Position numbers and translations under genes: made by a program
The notes under the pieces: generated by a model
Databases searched by the model: none
What the model saw: only the letters and a program-made list of their open reading frames with translations
Told to the model about the DNA's origin: nothing
DNA from: Enterococcus ratti
GTDB lineage: Bacteria > Bacillota > Bacilli > Lactobacillales > Enterococcaceae
Reading direction: 5' to 3'
Length of the DNA: 64,000 nucleotides
NCBI RefSeq assembly: GCF_001886195.1
Contig: NZ_JXLB01000014.1
Coordinates: forward strand, 1 to 64,000
In this document: in pieces, positions 45,091-55,157 of the stretch
Layout: each line of letters begins with the position of its first letter
Numbering within the stretch: position 1 is the first letter of the stretch

Positions 45091-48000
45091 AAATGATCAA
45101 TCCCCCTATAGCGCACCTTGCTCTGACCGCTACCTTGTGTTTCAATTCTAATTTGTTGTACGATTCGTTCTTTTAACTCTCTCACGTGACTGATAATCCC
45201 AATCATTCTACCTTCACTTTCGATGGTTTCTAATGCTTCAATTGCCATTTCAAGTGCCTCCTCATCTAATGAACCGAACCCTTCATCAATGAATAATGCT
45301 TCAATCGCTATACTGCCTGTTTGTGTTTGAATTACTTCGGCTAAAGCTAAGGCTAAAGACAAAGCTGCAATAAAGCTTTCACCACCTGATAAAGTGTGTG
45401 CTCCTCGAGTTAAACCTGCTTCATCATCATAAATGTTGATCTCTAATCCTGTTTTCCCTCGATAACTTCCCACTTCTTCTGCTAATTCAAATTGATAACG
45501 ATTTTTAGTTAGACGCTTCAAACAGCTATTAGCAACTTGAAGGACTTCTTGTAAATAAACTTGTAAAACGTATCTTTCCAAACTCGTTTTTCTCGAATTT
45601 TCTCCATTTATTGTTTGAGATAATTGTTGCAATTGAATCAACTCATCTATTTGCTCTTGGCTTTCCTGATAGATAGTCGAAAATTCTTCGATGATTTGTT
45701 GATTCTTATTTTTTTGTTCATGTAAACAATAGCAAATTTCTTGTTGCCTTGCTATCTCTTCTTTTAATTTAACTATTTGCTGCTTTAATTGATTTAAGTC
45801 TGGAAGTGTTCCCTCCAACGAAAGCATTTTCAACTGATTTAATCGATCTTTGACGATCAATCGCTCTTCTTCATATGCCGCAATTAATTGACGCTTTTGT
45901 TTGTATTCTGACGTTTTTCCAGCAAAAAGCAATACATCATCTGCACATTTAAAATAATCTTGTTTGATTAACTTAAGAGAAATTCTTTCTTGAATGCTCT
46001 GTAATTTTTTGATATTTTTCGCTTGCTGTTCACGAATGGTTTCAAGTTGCGCCTGTAGCAATGCAATTTCTTGAGAAAAACTGGTTCCCATTTCATTTTC
46101 CTTAGTCAACCATTTTTCTTTTGTCGAGATATCTTTTTCCAATCGCTTGATATCTTCTGCCAAAGTCTGAATATTACAAGTACCTAGCTGCTTTGAAAGC
46201 CCCGCAATCTCTCCTTTTCCTTGTTGTGTTTTTTCCTCATTTTGAAGAAGTTGTGTTTCCATATTATTTAGCTTATCAGTAATAACAGTTAATTGTTCAG
46301 TCATCGTCTGATAAACAACTTTTGCCTGAGCCATCTTTTCTCTTCGCTTCGCTAAATCTTTGTGAATTTCTTTCAGAGAATCCAGTGGATCATCTGACAC
46401 TAAATTAAATAGTTGTTCCATTGTATAGCTTAGTCTATCTTTACGTTGAATGATTTCTACTTGTTTTTCCAAACGAAATTTTGAAAGCTCACTGATCATC
46501 TGTTTGATTTGTGCCTCATCCGCTTCGTTACGCCCAATTGTTTGATTAAGTTGTTCAAGCTGTTTTTGTGTTTGCGCTAGTTTTTCTTCCAATTTAATTA
46601 TTTCTTCTTGCTTAGGTAAATCATGCGTATCCGGCTGTTTCGAATGGACAAGACAACCACAAACTGGACAAGGTTCACCGGGCAATAGCAGCAACTGCAT
46701 TCGCAAAATTTGTTGACTGGCCCATTGACTTTTTAACATATCCACTTGTTTTATTTGTTCATTTAATAAAATTTGATTTGTTTGCTGCTGTTTGGTAATT
46801 TCTATGAGCTTTATTTCACTCGTTTTTAATTGCGCTTCATTTTGTTGATATTGTTCGATGAGCGTTTGATATTTTTCTTGTTCTTGACGCAATTTTTCAT
46901 AACTTAATTGATCTTCATATAAATGCTCTTGTCCTGCTAATTGTTCTTGCAATTGGCTTTGTTTTTCTTGAATTTGTTGCTGTTCTTGGATAATTTTTTG
47001 TTTTTTATCTTCGGCTTCTTTCTTTTCCGCTAATAATACTTCCAATTCTATTTGTTTTTTTTGTCTTTCTTTAGCAATAGGAACCAAACGTTTGATTTCT
47101 TGTAAAGTGTTCGCTGCAAGTTCTATTTTTTGTTTAGTATTCAAACGCTTTGATTCACGTGTTTTCCATTGTGCATAGATTTGTTTTCGCTGACTTAGTT
47201 TTTCAAAGCAATTCATTTCTTTTACGTCTAATTCTTCTTGTTCTTTCTGATACTCTTGTCTTCTTGTTAAAGAATCAACTAATTTTTCAGCAAATTCATA
47301 ATGAACGACCCATTGTTTTTTTTCATTGATCTCATTTTCTCGTTGAAACAACTTTTCTTGTCTTTGACTTAGACGTAGTTTTTCTTCATGCTGCATTTGC
47401 AACGTCTTTGCATGATAATAAGCCTCTTCCATTTGTTTTTGTTTTTTCTGCAAATTAGAAAGAATTTCTTTTTCTTTCAACATGCGTTTTTGCAACGTTT
47501 CTTGTTCTTCTTGCCAATAAGTTAACATCCTTTCAAAATTCAAGTTTTCAGGAATAATTTCTTCTTCAATAGGAACAAATTGCTTTTGCAATCTCATTAA
47601 TTCTTGTTCAAGATGATCAACTTTCTTTTGATACAGTTTAGTCTTTTCCTTTAACTGCTCATTAAATCGTTGAAAAAATTGGGTACCAAACAAATTACGT
47701 AAAACGATTTCTTTCTCATTACTTGATGAAATTAAAAAATTACGAAACTCTCCTTGAGGCAATAAAACAATTTGTGAAAACTGTTTGGCATCAAGATTCA
47801 TCAACTCTTTGATTAATCGATCAACTTCGCTACGTTTTGTAAATTGACGCATTTCTTCTCCATTTTCATCAAAGATTGTTAAAGAAACTTTTGCCGCTTG
47901 TTTCCTATCTCCTTTGCCTTTTCGTTTAGCAAGTAATTGTTCTGGTTTACGCTCAATTTCATAATACATTCGCTGATGTTCAAATGAAAAAAAGACGCAT

Positions 48001-48227
48001 GTTTCTTCTTCCGGTGTTGCAAAAAGAGAACGCATTTCTTTACCTGTACGTATCCTACCTGAAGTTTCACCAAACAAGGCATAAGTCATCCCATCAAAAA
48101 GCGTCGTTTTTCCTGCACCTGTTTTTCCTGTAATCAAAAATAACGGCGCATTTGTTAATTTAAAAAAATCAATCGTTTCATCAATAAATGGACCAAAATT
48201 CTTTAGCCGTAATTTTTTAGGTTTCAT
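45087..48227 (-). CDS. sbcC: Exonuclease subunit SbcC (Rad50-like ATPase)
   Basis: 1046 residues. N-terminal ATPase half with Walker A ITGKTGAGKTTLFDGMTYAL, then about 700 residues of coiled coil rich in Gln, Glu, Lys and Leu. The zinc hook GEPCPVCGC (C520, C523) is at mid-length. The C-terminal half has the ABC signature HTLSGGESFIAALSLALAL and Walker B ALFIDEGFGSLDEEAL. With SbcD it cuts hairpins and blocked DNA ends. Six bases after sbcD and four bases overlapping the SNF2 gene, so one operon. Confidence 0.96.
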   Translation of the reverse strand: MKPKKLRLKNFGPFIDETIDFFKLTNAPLFLITGKTGAGKTTLFDGMTYALFGETSGRIRTGKEMRSLFATPEEETCVFFSFEHQRMYYEIERKPEQLLAKRKGKGDRKQAAKVSLTIFDENGEEMRQFTKRSEVDRLIKELMNLDAKQFSQIVLLPQGEFRNFLISSSNEKEIVLRNLFGTQFFQRFNEQLKEKTKLYQKKVDHLEQELMRLQKQFVPIEEEIIPENLNFERMLTYWQEEQETLQKRMLKEKEILSNLQKKQKQMEEAYYHAKTLQMQHEEKLRLSQRQEKLFQRENEINEKKQWVVHYEFAEKLVDSLTRRQEYQKEQEELDVKEMNCFEKLSQRKQIYAQWKTRESKRLNTKQKIELAANTLQEIKRLVPIAKERQKKQIELEVLLAEKKEAEDKKQKIIQEQQQIQEKQSQLQEQLAGQEHLYEDQLSYEKLRQEQEKYQTLIEQYQQNEAQLKTSEIKLIEITKQQQTNQILLNEQIKQVDMLKSQWASQQILRMQLLLLPGEPCPVCGCLVHSKQPDTHDLPKQEEIIKLEEKLAQTQKQLEQLNQTIGRNEADEAQIKQMISELSKFRLEKQVEIIQRKDRLSYTMEQLFNLVSDDPLDSLKEIHKDLAKRREKMAQAKVVYQTMTEQLTVITDKLNNMETQLLQNEEKTQQGKGEIAGLSKQLGTCNIQTLAEDIKRLEKDISTKEKWLTKENEMGTSFSQEIALLQAQLETIREQQAKNIKKLQSIQERISLKLIKQDYFKCADDVLLFAGKTSEYKQKRQLIAAYEEERLIVKDRLNQLKMLSLEGTLPDLNQLKQQIVKLKEEIARQQEICYCLHEQKNKNQQIIEEFSTIYQESQEQIDELIQLQQLSQTINGENSRKTSLERYVLQVYLQEVLQVANSCLKRLTKNRYQFELAEEVGSYRGKTGLEINIYDDEAGLTRGAHTLSGGESFIAALSLALALAEVIQTQTGSIAIEALFIDEGFGSLDEEALEMAIEALETIESEGRMIGIISHVRELKERIVQQIRIETQGSGQSKVRYRGIDHL

Positions 48228-48233
48228 TGTCGA

Positions 48234-49355
48234 TCATTCCATTTCCTTGATTTCTTGTAAGGTTTCTTTTAGCCAAAATTCTTGGTTTCGTGTCAATGGT
48301 TCTTCTGTCATTTCTTTAAAGAACAATTGTACCAACTTGTAAGGCTCTTTTGCGACAAGTTTTTTTTGCTGTCTTTTTGTTTGTTGTATCCGTCCATTAA
48401 CCCGTTCGACTCCAAGAATCCGTGGATAAATTTTCCTTAATTGATTCATCATGTTAGGGATAACTGCCCGATCATTCAAATATATTTGGATATAATTTTC
48501 TCGATTGATTCCTTGATAAAATTTTGGATCAAGCAATTCTTTAAAGCTTGCTGTTACTTCTTCTATTTCATATAAGGGAGTCAAGTTGCGAAAAGCAAGT
48601 GATACTTGCTCTGCTAAGTCAACGATCCATACTCCTTTTTTTTGATTGATTTCTGAAAGTGAATATTTTAAAGGCGAGCCACTGTACCGGGCATTTTCTT
48701 GTTTTAATGCTGCTTGATTGTGTAAATGTCCTAAAGCGACATAATCAAAAGATTCAAACAATTTCCCTGAGATTGCATCCAATCCACCTACTTCAATTTT
48801 CGTTTCTGAATCTGTTTTCGTACACCCCATTACAAAAAAATGACTGACTAACACATGCTTTTTTGCTGGATCAAATTGTTCTTTCATTTTAGTAATTACT
48901 TTTTCCATTGCCTGTTGAATGGTTCGAATACGATCATCTTCAAAATAAATTCTTGCTGAAATTGGTTCAAAATAAGGTAATAGAAAAAATTGTGTGTCTT
49001 GAAAAACAATAGGCGTAAATGCTTCTTCAAATCGAGTTTGCAAATAATAATTCGTTTGGCTAAACCAAGGTGTTCCTGCTGAAAGGCGAATGCTGCTATC
49101 ATGGTTTCCTGATATAGCAAAGATAGGGAAGCGTTCTTTTAGGTTCCACTCTACCATCAAGTTGTTGAACACTTCGATTGCATCAACTGCTGGTACACTC
49201 CGATCGTAAAGATCCCCTGCAATCACAATGGCATCTACTTGCTCATCTTTAGCAATCGTTAATATCTCAGAAAGAACATACTTTTGTTCTTCTATGCGAT
49301 CATATCCTTGTAACTTTTTTCCAATATGCCAATCGGCTGTATGTAAAAAGCGCAT
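48234..49355 (-). CDS. sbcD: Exonuclease subunit SbcD (Mre11-like nuclease)
   Basis: 373 residues with the full metallophosphoesterase set: FLHTADWHIGKKLQGYDR (D7, H9), IVIAGDLYDRSVP, FAISGNHDSSIRL, VLVSHFFVMG and VALGHLHNQ. It supplies the endo/exonuclease activity of the SbcCD complex, manganese dependent. First gene of the sbcD-sbcC-SNF2 operon, with a GAGGTGA site before the ATG. Length is close to the family norm. Confidence 0.96.
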   Translation of the reverse strand: MRFLHTADWHIGKKLQGYDRIEEQKYVLSEILTIAKDEQVDAIVIAGDLYDRSVPAVDAIEVFNNLMVEWNLKERFPIFAISGNHDSSIRLSAGTPWFSQTNYYLQTRFEEAFTPIVFQDTQFFLLPYFEPISARIYFEDDRIRTIQQAMEKVITKMKEQFDPAKKHVLVSHFFVMGCTKTDSETKIEVGGLDAISGKLFESFDYVALGHLHNQAALKQENARYSGSPLKYSLSEINQKKGVWIVDLAEQVSLAFRNLTPLYEIEEVTASFKELLDPKFYQGINRENYIQIYLNDRAVIPNMMNQLRKIYPRILGVERVNGRIQQTKRQQKKLVAKEPYKLVQLFFKEMTEEPLTRNQEFWLKETLQEIKEME

Positions 49356-49550
49356 CTTATCACCTCAAAAAATATCCTTCTTTTTATTATAACACTTACC
49401 TTCATGACATGATACCTACGTAAATCATGTCATGAAGACAAAAAAGGGTATGACATCTACCCATTATTTTTTTAGCTCATTATTTAATCCATGGGCTAAA
49501 AAACGGATGTTTTTGTCATAACCTTATAAATAATTTTTCCTTAGATTGAC

Positions 49551-50177
49551 TTACTCTTTCTTTTTAATCTCATATTTAAAGTTAGGATTGACTTCTTTAT
49601 CTAGTTGATCAAAAGCAGCTTGTGTTCTGCGTTCAATCTCCATCATGCCTTCTTTATCTGTTTTTTTGATATCAGATAAATCAATCGGTTCACCAAAACG
49701 AACGACTACTCGTTTGCGCTTAAATAAATCTTTTAATGTGAGTGGACCTTGATACACCGCCGGTACAATTTTTACTTTTGACATTTTAGAAATCAAGGCC
49801 ATGCCGCCTTTTAACTCTGTCGAATGTCTTGTTCCGCTTGGAAACATAATCAAACCTAAATGAGTGGATTTTAATATTTTGACAGGAGTTTTGATCACAC
49901 TAGGTCCCGGCTTGTCTCGTTTGACTGGAAAAGCATGTGAATGCGTTAAGATAAAATGCAATACTGGATTTTTGAATAATTCTTCCTTAGCCATAAAACT
50001 AAACTCTTTTGGAGATGCCGCTACGGCAAGATACAAAGGATCCCACCAAGTACGATGCGGCGCAACAAGTATGTAATTCTCATCTTGTGGTAAGACTTCT
50101 GTGTTTTCATATCGAGCATTTCCGTTAATTACTGCTAAAATTATGCGGACAAGCACTCTCATAAATCGGTAGAACAT
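49551..50177 (-). CDS. plsC: 1-acyl-sn-glycerol-3-phosphate acyltransferase
   Basis: 208 residues. The acyltransferase H-x4-D motif is VAPHRTWWDPLYLAV around residue 41, with FPSGTRHSTELKGGMALIS as the substrate-binding block and VPAVYQGPLTL near residue 140. One N-terminal hydrophobic segment anchors it to the membrane. It makes phosphatidic acid, a central step of phospholipid synthesis. AGAAAGGAAGAG precedes the ATG. Divergent from the methyltransferase gene that follows. Confidence 0.9.
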   Translation of the reverse strand: MFYRFMRVLVRIILAVINGNARYENTEVLPQDENYILVAPHRTWWDPLYLAVAASPKEFSFMAKEELFKNPVLHFILTHSHAFPVKRDKPGPSVIKTPVKILKSTHLGLIMFPSGTRHSTELKGGMALISKMSKVKIVPAVYQGPLTLKDLFKRKRVVVRFGEPIDLSDIKKTDKEGMMEIERRTQAAFDQLDKEVNPNFKYEIKKKE

Positions 50178-50307
50178 ATTCTCTTCCTTTCTAAGTGTAT
50201 ATGGTCATAGTATGCCTAAAATCAAGCAACTTTACAAGAGCCCTTGGTTCTTTTTTATAAAAATAGTATAATACGACTAATTAGTTTTTTCATTTTGGAG
50301 GGAACCT

Positions 50308-51042
50308 ATGCTTCATAAAGATGAACGGATCGATCAATTATACGCAGAAGACATTAAAATCATTCAAAGTCCTCATGTTTTTTCTTTTTCACTAGATGCT
50401 GTTTTATTAGCTCATTTTGTACAAGTACCAAAAAAGGGCCGCATCGTCGACCTTTGCGCCGGCAATGGTGCAGTTGGACTTTTCTTAAGTAAACGAACCC
50501 ATGCTTTAATTGCTGGTATCGAAATTCAACCACGTTTAGCAGACATGGCTAGACGCAGCATTCAATTAAATCATCTTGAACAGCAAATGACGATTCATAC
50601 CCTTGATTTAAAAAATAGTTTATCTATTATTCATCCTCATTCATGTGATCTAGTTGTCTGCAATCCTCCTTATTTCAAGGGATTACCGACAAATAAAAAA
50701 AACCCGAACAAACACCTCGCAATTGCTAGACATGAAATTTATACGACACTTGAAGAAGTCATTTGTATTTCCAGCAAGTTATTAAAAACAAATGGTCGTT
50801 TTGCTATGGTTCATCGCCCAGATCGTTTTTTAGAAATCATCAAACTGATGGAACATTATCATATTGCCCCCAAAAAGATTCAATTTGTTTACCCGAAAAT
50901 AGGTAAAGAAGCAAATATTTTACTAGTAAGCGGAATTAAGGATGGAAAATTAGATGGCTTTAAAGTAGCTTCACCATTGGTTACTTATGGACTTGATGGC
51001 AACTATACACAAGAAATTCAAGAGATTCTTTATGGCAAATAA
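50308..51042 (+). CDS. Class I methyltransferase, tRNA1(Val) adenine-N6 type (TrmN6/YabB-like)
   Basis: 244 residues. SAM site RIVDLCAGNGAVGLFLSKR around residues 47-65, GIEIQPRLADMARRSIQLN, and the N6-adenine catalytic tetrapeptide NPPY in LVVCNPPYFKG near residue 117. The N-terminus DQLYAEDIKIIQSPHVFSFS is the family's start. Expected to methylate A37 of tRNA(Val). Overlaps the GIY-YIG gene by 11 bases, the same pairing as yabB-yazA in Bacillus. Confidence 0.9.
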   Translation: MLHKDERIDQLYAEDIKIIQSPHVFSFSLDAVLLAHFVQVPKKGRIVDLCAGNGAVGLFLSKRTHALIAGIEIQPRLADMARRSIQLNHLEQQMTIHTLDLKNSLSIIHPHSCDLVVCNPPYFKGLPTNKKNPNKHLAIARHEIYTTLEEVICISSKLLKTNGRFAMVHRPDRFLEIIKLMEHYHIAPKKIQFVYPKIGKEANILLVSGIKDGKLDGFKVASPLVTYGLDGNYTQEIQEILYGK

Positions 51043-51313
51043 GCATTATTTTTATGTTTTGGCTTGTAAAGACCGTACATTTTATGGTGGATACACAACG
51101 GATCTTTCTAGAAGATTAAAAGAACATAATCGCGGAACTGGAGCGAAATATACCCGCTTGCAAAAAAGAAGACCTGTAAAAATGATCCACGCACAGCACT
51201 TTGCTACTCGCAGTGAAGCAACCAAAGCCGAAGCGGCATTTAAAAAATTAACTCGCAAACAAAAAGAGCATGACTTACAAACACATCCGACCGATAGCTT
51301 ACCGGAATGCTAA
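51032..51313 (+). CDS. GIY-YIG nuclease-superfamily protein (YazA-like)
   Basis: 93 residues from ATG 51032, which lies inside the end of the methyltransferase gene. The GIY-YIG fold is clear: HYFYVLACKDRTFYGGYTTD, RRLKEHNRGTGAKYT and RRPVKMIHAQHF, then RSEATKAEAAFKKLTRKQK with the conserved Glu. Small UPF0213-type members have no proven substrate; a nuclease role in DNA or RNA repair is likely. Translationally coupled to the methyltransferase. Terminator at 51381-51419. Confidence 0.88.
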   Translation: MANKHYFYVLACKDRTFYGGYTTDLSRRLKEHNRGTGAKYTRLQKRRPVKMIHAQHFATRSEATKAEAAFKKLTRKQKEHDLQTHPTDSLPEC

Positions 51314-51380
51314 AATTTTTTAGCCAAATTTAACTTGTAACTTAAATAAGTGATGCTATAAAAAGTTTATTCCACCTTTA

Positions 51381-51419
51381 AAAAACTACGTAACAGGAAC
51401 CCCTGCTTCGTAGTTTTTT
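51381..51419 (+). terminator. Rho-independent terminator after the GIY-YIG gene
   Basis: Stem AAAAACTACG (51381-51390) with CGTAGTTTTT (51409-51418), an inner CAGG/CCTG pairing and a T-run. Confidence 0.85.
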
Positions 51420-51508
51420 GCGAAATCTTCTTTTATCCATTCATTAAGCGCTCAGTAACTCGGTAAATAAAAAATGGGAGATATTTTTATAAACGATAGT
51501 CATTCTAT

Positions 51509-51605
51509 AAAAAAAAGCCAAAATCTTACCGGCTTTCAAGAAACAATCAAATAAAGAGCGAAAAGCTTTAATTGATAGGCTTTCTCGTTTGTAAAATTTT
51601 GGCTT
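51509..51605 (-). terminator. Long-hairpin terminator after the acyltransferase gene
   Basis: AAGCCAAAATCTTAC (51515-51529) pairs with GTAAAATTTTGGCTT (51591-51605), 15 bp with one G-U pair on the minus strand, where eight T residues follow. The 61-base top part is unusually long for a terminator. It lies about 110 bases after the acyltransferase stop. Confidence 0.6.
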
Positions 51606-51716
51606 GCTATACCTTGTTAACTCAATGTTGCTTATTTTTTATTTACAAAGCAAGCTTTTTATTCCTGCTTCTTTTATTCATTTAAGCTGCTTTAGCTAAC
51701 TGAACAGTCTACACTT

Positions 51717-53609
51717 TCAACGTTTTTCAGTACTTGTTTCATTCGTAATAGTTTTCTTCGGTTGATCTTTACCTAGTAATGCTTCACTCACTAAATGGAC
51801 ATAGTGAATCATGCCTTGAGGGTTAGGATGGACTTGATCATCATAAAACCAATTACTATGGCTATTACTATACCCATACCAGTCAATTAAAGTCATGTTG
51901 TCATACTTTTTGGCCATTTGTTCTAATAAAGCATTGACATCATTTTGCCAGCGTTTTGTAGGAACACGAACATTTACCCAATACACTTTACGATCCCCTA
52001 GCGCACTCATAATACTATCAAATTGTGCTTCAGAAAACGCACCATTAGTTCCTAGTCCCATCAAAACCGTCTCTTTTAATAGATTTTGTTTTTTTAGTTC
52101 TTCAATATAAGGTTCGCTTGCATACAATTGACGTCCGACGTCGCCATCTACTACAACTTTAGGATAAAGCTCTTTCAGATCTGTAGCAGCATCTAACATG
52201 ACCGAATCACCAAAAGCAGTTAATTCTAGCTTTTGTGCTGCTTCTCCTTGTTTAGCAGTTAGGTCATATTTTTCAAGAAGTGCTTGATCAACTGTACTCG
52301 CATGATTTTCTGATTCTTTCTGACTCTGTTCTGCTAATTTTTTACTTTCAGCAATTTGTGCCTGTAATTTTTTTTGATCAGCCGTCACCGCATTTTTCGG
52401 TGCAGTTACAAAACCAACGAAAGCCACCAGCACTAACAAAATACCGGGAATAAGCCACGGTTTTTGCTTGCTTAAAATCGGCTTGGTAAACCAGCCTTTG
52501 AATACCGAAAACGTCTGTCTGTAATCAAATCGAGCTAAAGGACGTTCAATATAGCGATAAGAAAATTCACTAATGCCTAAAATCAGTAAAAGTTCAATTA
52601 ACGCGTGAAATAACGCATGATTTGCAATATTCGGTACTTTTGCTTCATAAAAAATCATTACTGGAAATTGATACAAATAAATTCCATAACTTCGCTTACC
52701 GATCCAATTAAAGACAGGATTAGTTAGCCATTTATTCAAACTTGCCCCCGGATGAGCTGTTACAGCAACTAAAACCACACAAAATAGGCTAACTAAAAGC
52801 ATACCGCCATAATAAACAAAACGATATTGATCATCTAAGAAGAAAAAGAAAAGGATCAACACAAACAATGAGATCAAACCAGCCAAGTTTAAAATACTTC
52901 TAGCTTGCTTAGGAATATCCTTCTTTAATCGAGTGCTTGGCCAAACAAATGCCAAGGCGCTTCCTAACCAAATAGAAAATAACCGTGTATCTGTTCCGTA
53001 GTAAACGCGGGTAGGATCACCTCCGGGTTTAAACATAATCATCATTAGCATGACAGAAATAAGTGAAGTTCCTAGTACAGCATAAAGAATCCATTTCTTT
53101 TTACGAACAAAAACTACTAGTAAAACAAATAGAATTGGCCACAATAAATAATTCTGTCCTTCCACTGCTAATGACCAAATATGCGTAAAAGGAGATTCAT
53201 TAGCAAATCGATCAAAATAAGACAAACCATTATTGATTTGCCACCAGTTATTAACGTACAATAGACTGCTGACTACAATCCCACGTAGATTGTTCAATAA
53301 CCCTCGTTGAAATAACGTAATATAGGCCGACGCCACAATTAACAAAAAAACTAACCCTGGATATAGTCGTTTCATTCGCCGAACGTAAAATTGCCAGATA
53401 TTTATTTTTCCATTTTGTTCCCATTCTTGCCGCAATAAATCCGTGATTAAATAGCCGGATACAACAAAAAATATTGGAACGCCTAAATACCCTCCCTTCA
53501 TACTTGTTGGCAATAAATGATATAAAATCACTCCCACTACAGCTAACGAACGAATACCATCGAAACCAGTAATGTAGCGGCTTCTTTTTAATCTTTTTTG
53601 TTTTTCCAT
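51717..53609 (-). CDS. OatA-like membrane acyltransferase with SGNH domain
   Basis: 630 residues. N-terminal acyltransferase-3 domain with about 11 membrane segments (1-390): RYITGFDGIRSLAVVGVILY, GYLGVPIFFVVSGYLITDLL and THIWSLAVEGQNYLLWP. A Lys/Glu/Ala-rich coiled stretch follows (about 400-440), then an extracellular SGNH domain (about 460-610) with TAFGDSVMLDA (nucleophile Ser) and DDQVHPNPQG (Asp-His). This is the OatA layout, which moves acetyl groups across the membrane onto muramic acid, giving lysozyme resistance. Some homologues modify other surface polymers. Confidence 0.9.
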   Translation of the reverse strand: MEKQKRLKRSRYITGFDGIRSLAVVGVILYHLLPTSMKGGYLGVPIFFVVSGYLITDLLRQEWEQNGKINIWQFYVRRMKRLYPGLVFLLIVASAYITLFQRGLLNNLRGIVVSSLLYVNNWWQINNGLSYFDRFANESPFTHIWSLAVEGQNYLLWPILFVLLVVFVRKKKWILYAVLGTSLISVMLMMIMFKPGGDPTRVYYGTDTRLFSIWLGSALAFVWPSTRLKKDIPKQARSILNLAGLISLFVLILFFFFLDDQYRFVYYGGMLLVSLFCVVLVAVTAHPGASLNKWLTNPVFNWIGKRSYGIYLYQFPVMIFYEAKVPNIANHALFHALIELLLILGISEFSYRYIERPLARFDYRQTFSVFKGWFTKPILSKQKPWLIPGILLVLVAFVGFVTAPKNAVTADQKKLQAQIAESKKLAEQSQKESENHASTVDQALLEKYDLTAKQGEAAQKLELTAFGDSVMLDAATDLKELYPKVVVDGDVGRQLYASEPYIEELKKQNLLKETVLMGLGTNGAFSEAQFDSIMSALGDRKVYWVNVRVPTKRWQNDVNALLEQMAKKYDNMTLIDWYGYSNSHSNWFYDDQVHPNPQGMIHYVHLVSEALLGKDQPKKTITNETSTEKR

Positions 53610-54100
53610 TCAATCTTCCAACTTTTCATAAACTTTATTCATCATAGGTGTATTTCACAGAAATAACAGACAAAATCGCTTTAATTTTGCTGTTACTTCT
53701 ATACTCCCATAAAACCTTAAAAAAAAGAACATATTTTTAACTAACTTTAATAAAATTTCAAATAATAATTGCCTTTTTAGAGGACTTCTTTTTTTCTAAA
53801 AGAAATCGCAAAATGGCTACATCATACAACCATTTTCAGAAAAACTTTATCATGGTATAAAATCGCTTTAATTTTATCTCTCAAAAACAAGAGTCTTTCT
53901 GCATTTTTGTACACGCCAATTCAAAACGCTTTTTCAAAAAATAAACCAAAATATCCGCAAAATTTGTGAATCAACTTTTGGATATTTCGGCTATTCCTTC
54001 TGTTTATCACATTTAATAGCCAATGTATGAAACTACTTAATGATAACTAGATTTAAAAATAAACACTCTTGTAGTTTTTTTGTTTTAATATTTATTTTTG
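53610..54100. other. AT-rich intergenic stretch
   Basis: About 490 bases between two minus-strand genes. No gene or strong hairpin was found. The acyltransferase promoter should lie near 53620-53700. Confidence 0.4.
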
Positions 54101-54976
54101 TTAAATACCATCTTCATAAAAACGTCCAAGGATTTGAACATTTTCTGCAATGCTGACAAATGCTTGTGGGTCAGAGACTTTCATTGCTTCTCTTAATAAA
54201 GGCAATTCATAGCGCGTAACGATTGTCATCAACACCGTTTGTTTGTCGTGTTTATAGGCGCCTTCTGCCTCATTAATGATCGTAATTCCTCGCCGCATAC
54301 ATCTTTGGATTTCATTCACTACTTTTTCTGGATGTTTTGTGACGATCATCACTTGCATTTTCTTTTGCTTTGTATACATCACGTCAGTAACTTTTCCGCT
54401 CACGAAAATAGAAAGGGCACTATAAAACATGTATTGCCAGCCAAAAAGAAGTCCAGCGATAAAAATGATCATTCCATTAAAATAAATCGAAATAGAACCT
54501 ATTGATTTTCCTGTTTTTTTGCGAATCGTAATACTAACAATATCCAACCCACCTGATGATAAACCATTTCTCAAGGCAAGACCGATACCTAACCCCATCA
54601 CGGCACCGCCAAATATGGCACAAATAATCGGATCAGTAGAAAGCACGGTTTGAGGAAGAAGATGAATACAAAGTGAAGTTAAGGTTACTGTAATAAACGT
54701 AAAAACAGTAAACTTCTTTCCAATCTTAAACCAAGCAAGAACAAATAATGGAATATTTAACAAGTATAAAGTAGTTGCTACTGGCACCTCAAACCCAATG
54801 AATGATCGAGATAAAGTAGTTAGTATTTGTGCTAATCCAGTAATACCGCTGGAATAAATATGACCCGGCTGATAAAAAAAGTTTAATGCGACGGATGCGA
54901 TCAATGCGTAGACAATAGATACCGAAAGTTTGGTCGTGTAATCATGATACGCCCAATTTTCGAAATTTTTTTTCAT
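54101..54976 (-). CDS. YitT-family membrane protein (DUF161 / DUF2179)
   Basis: 291 residues from ATG 54976 (GAGG upstream; an in-frame GTG precedes it). Five to six membrane segments in the first 200 residues include SSGITGLAQILTTLSRSFIG and MGLGIGLALRNGLSSGGLD, the DUF161 repeat. The C-terminal soluble DUF2179 domain has MQVMIVTKHPEKVVNEIQRC and KQTVLMTIVTRYELPLLREA. The function of the family is not firmly known. A long gap isolates it on both sides, so it is probably single. Confidence 0.88.
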   Translation of the reverse strand: MKKNFENWAYHDYTTKLSVSIVYALIASVALNFFYQPGHIYSSGITGLAQILTTLSRSFIGFEVPVATTLYLLNIPLFVLAWFKIGKKFTVFTFITVTLTSLCIHLLPQTVLSTDPIICAIFGGAVMGLGIGLALRNGLSSGGLDIVSITIRKKTGKSIGSISIYFNGMIIFIAGLLFGWQYMFYSALSIFVSGKVTDVMYTKQKKMQVMIVTKHPEKVVNEIQRCMRRGITIINEAEGAYKHDKQTVLMTIVTRYELPLLREAMKVSDPQAFVSIAENVQILGRFYEDGI

Positions 54977-55157
54977 GAAATAAAGCCTCACTTCATAGAT
55001 TATTGCTTAATTATAAAGAGTTTTAGAATTAAATCAAGGTAAATTAACCAACAAAATCACACCATCATTAAAACGATAGCTGTTATATAAACAAGAATAT
55101 TTTTTAAATACGTTTTATTTATTTTTTCAACTCCATAACAGTTCTTCTCAAATCCAC

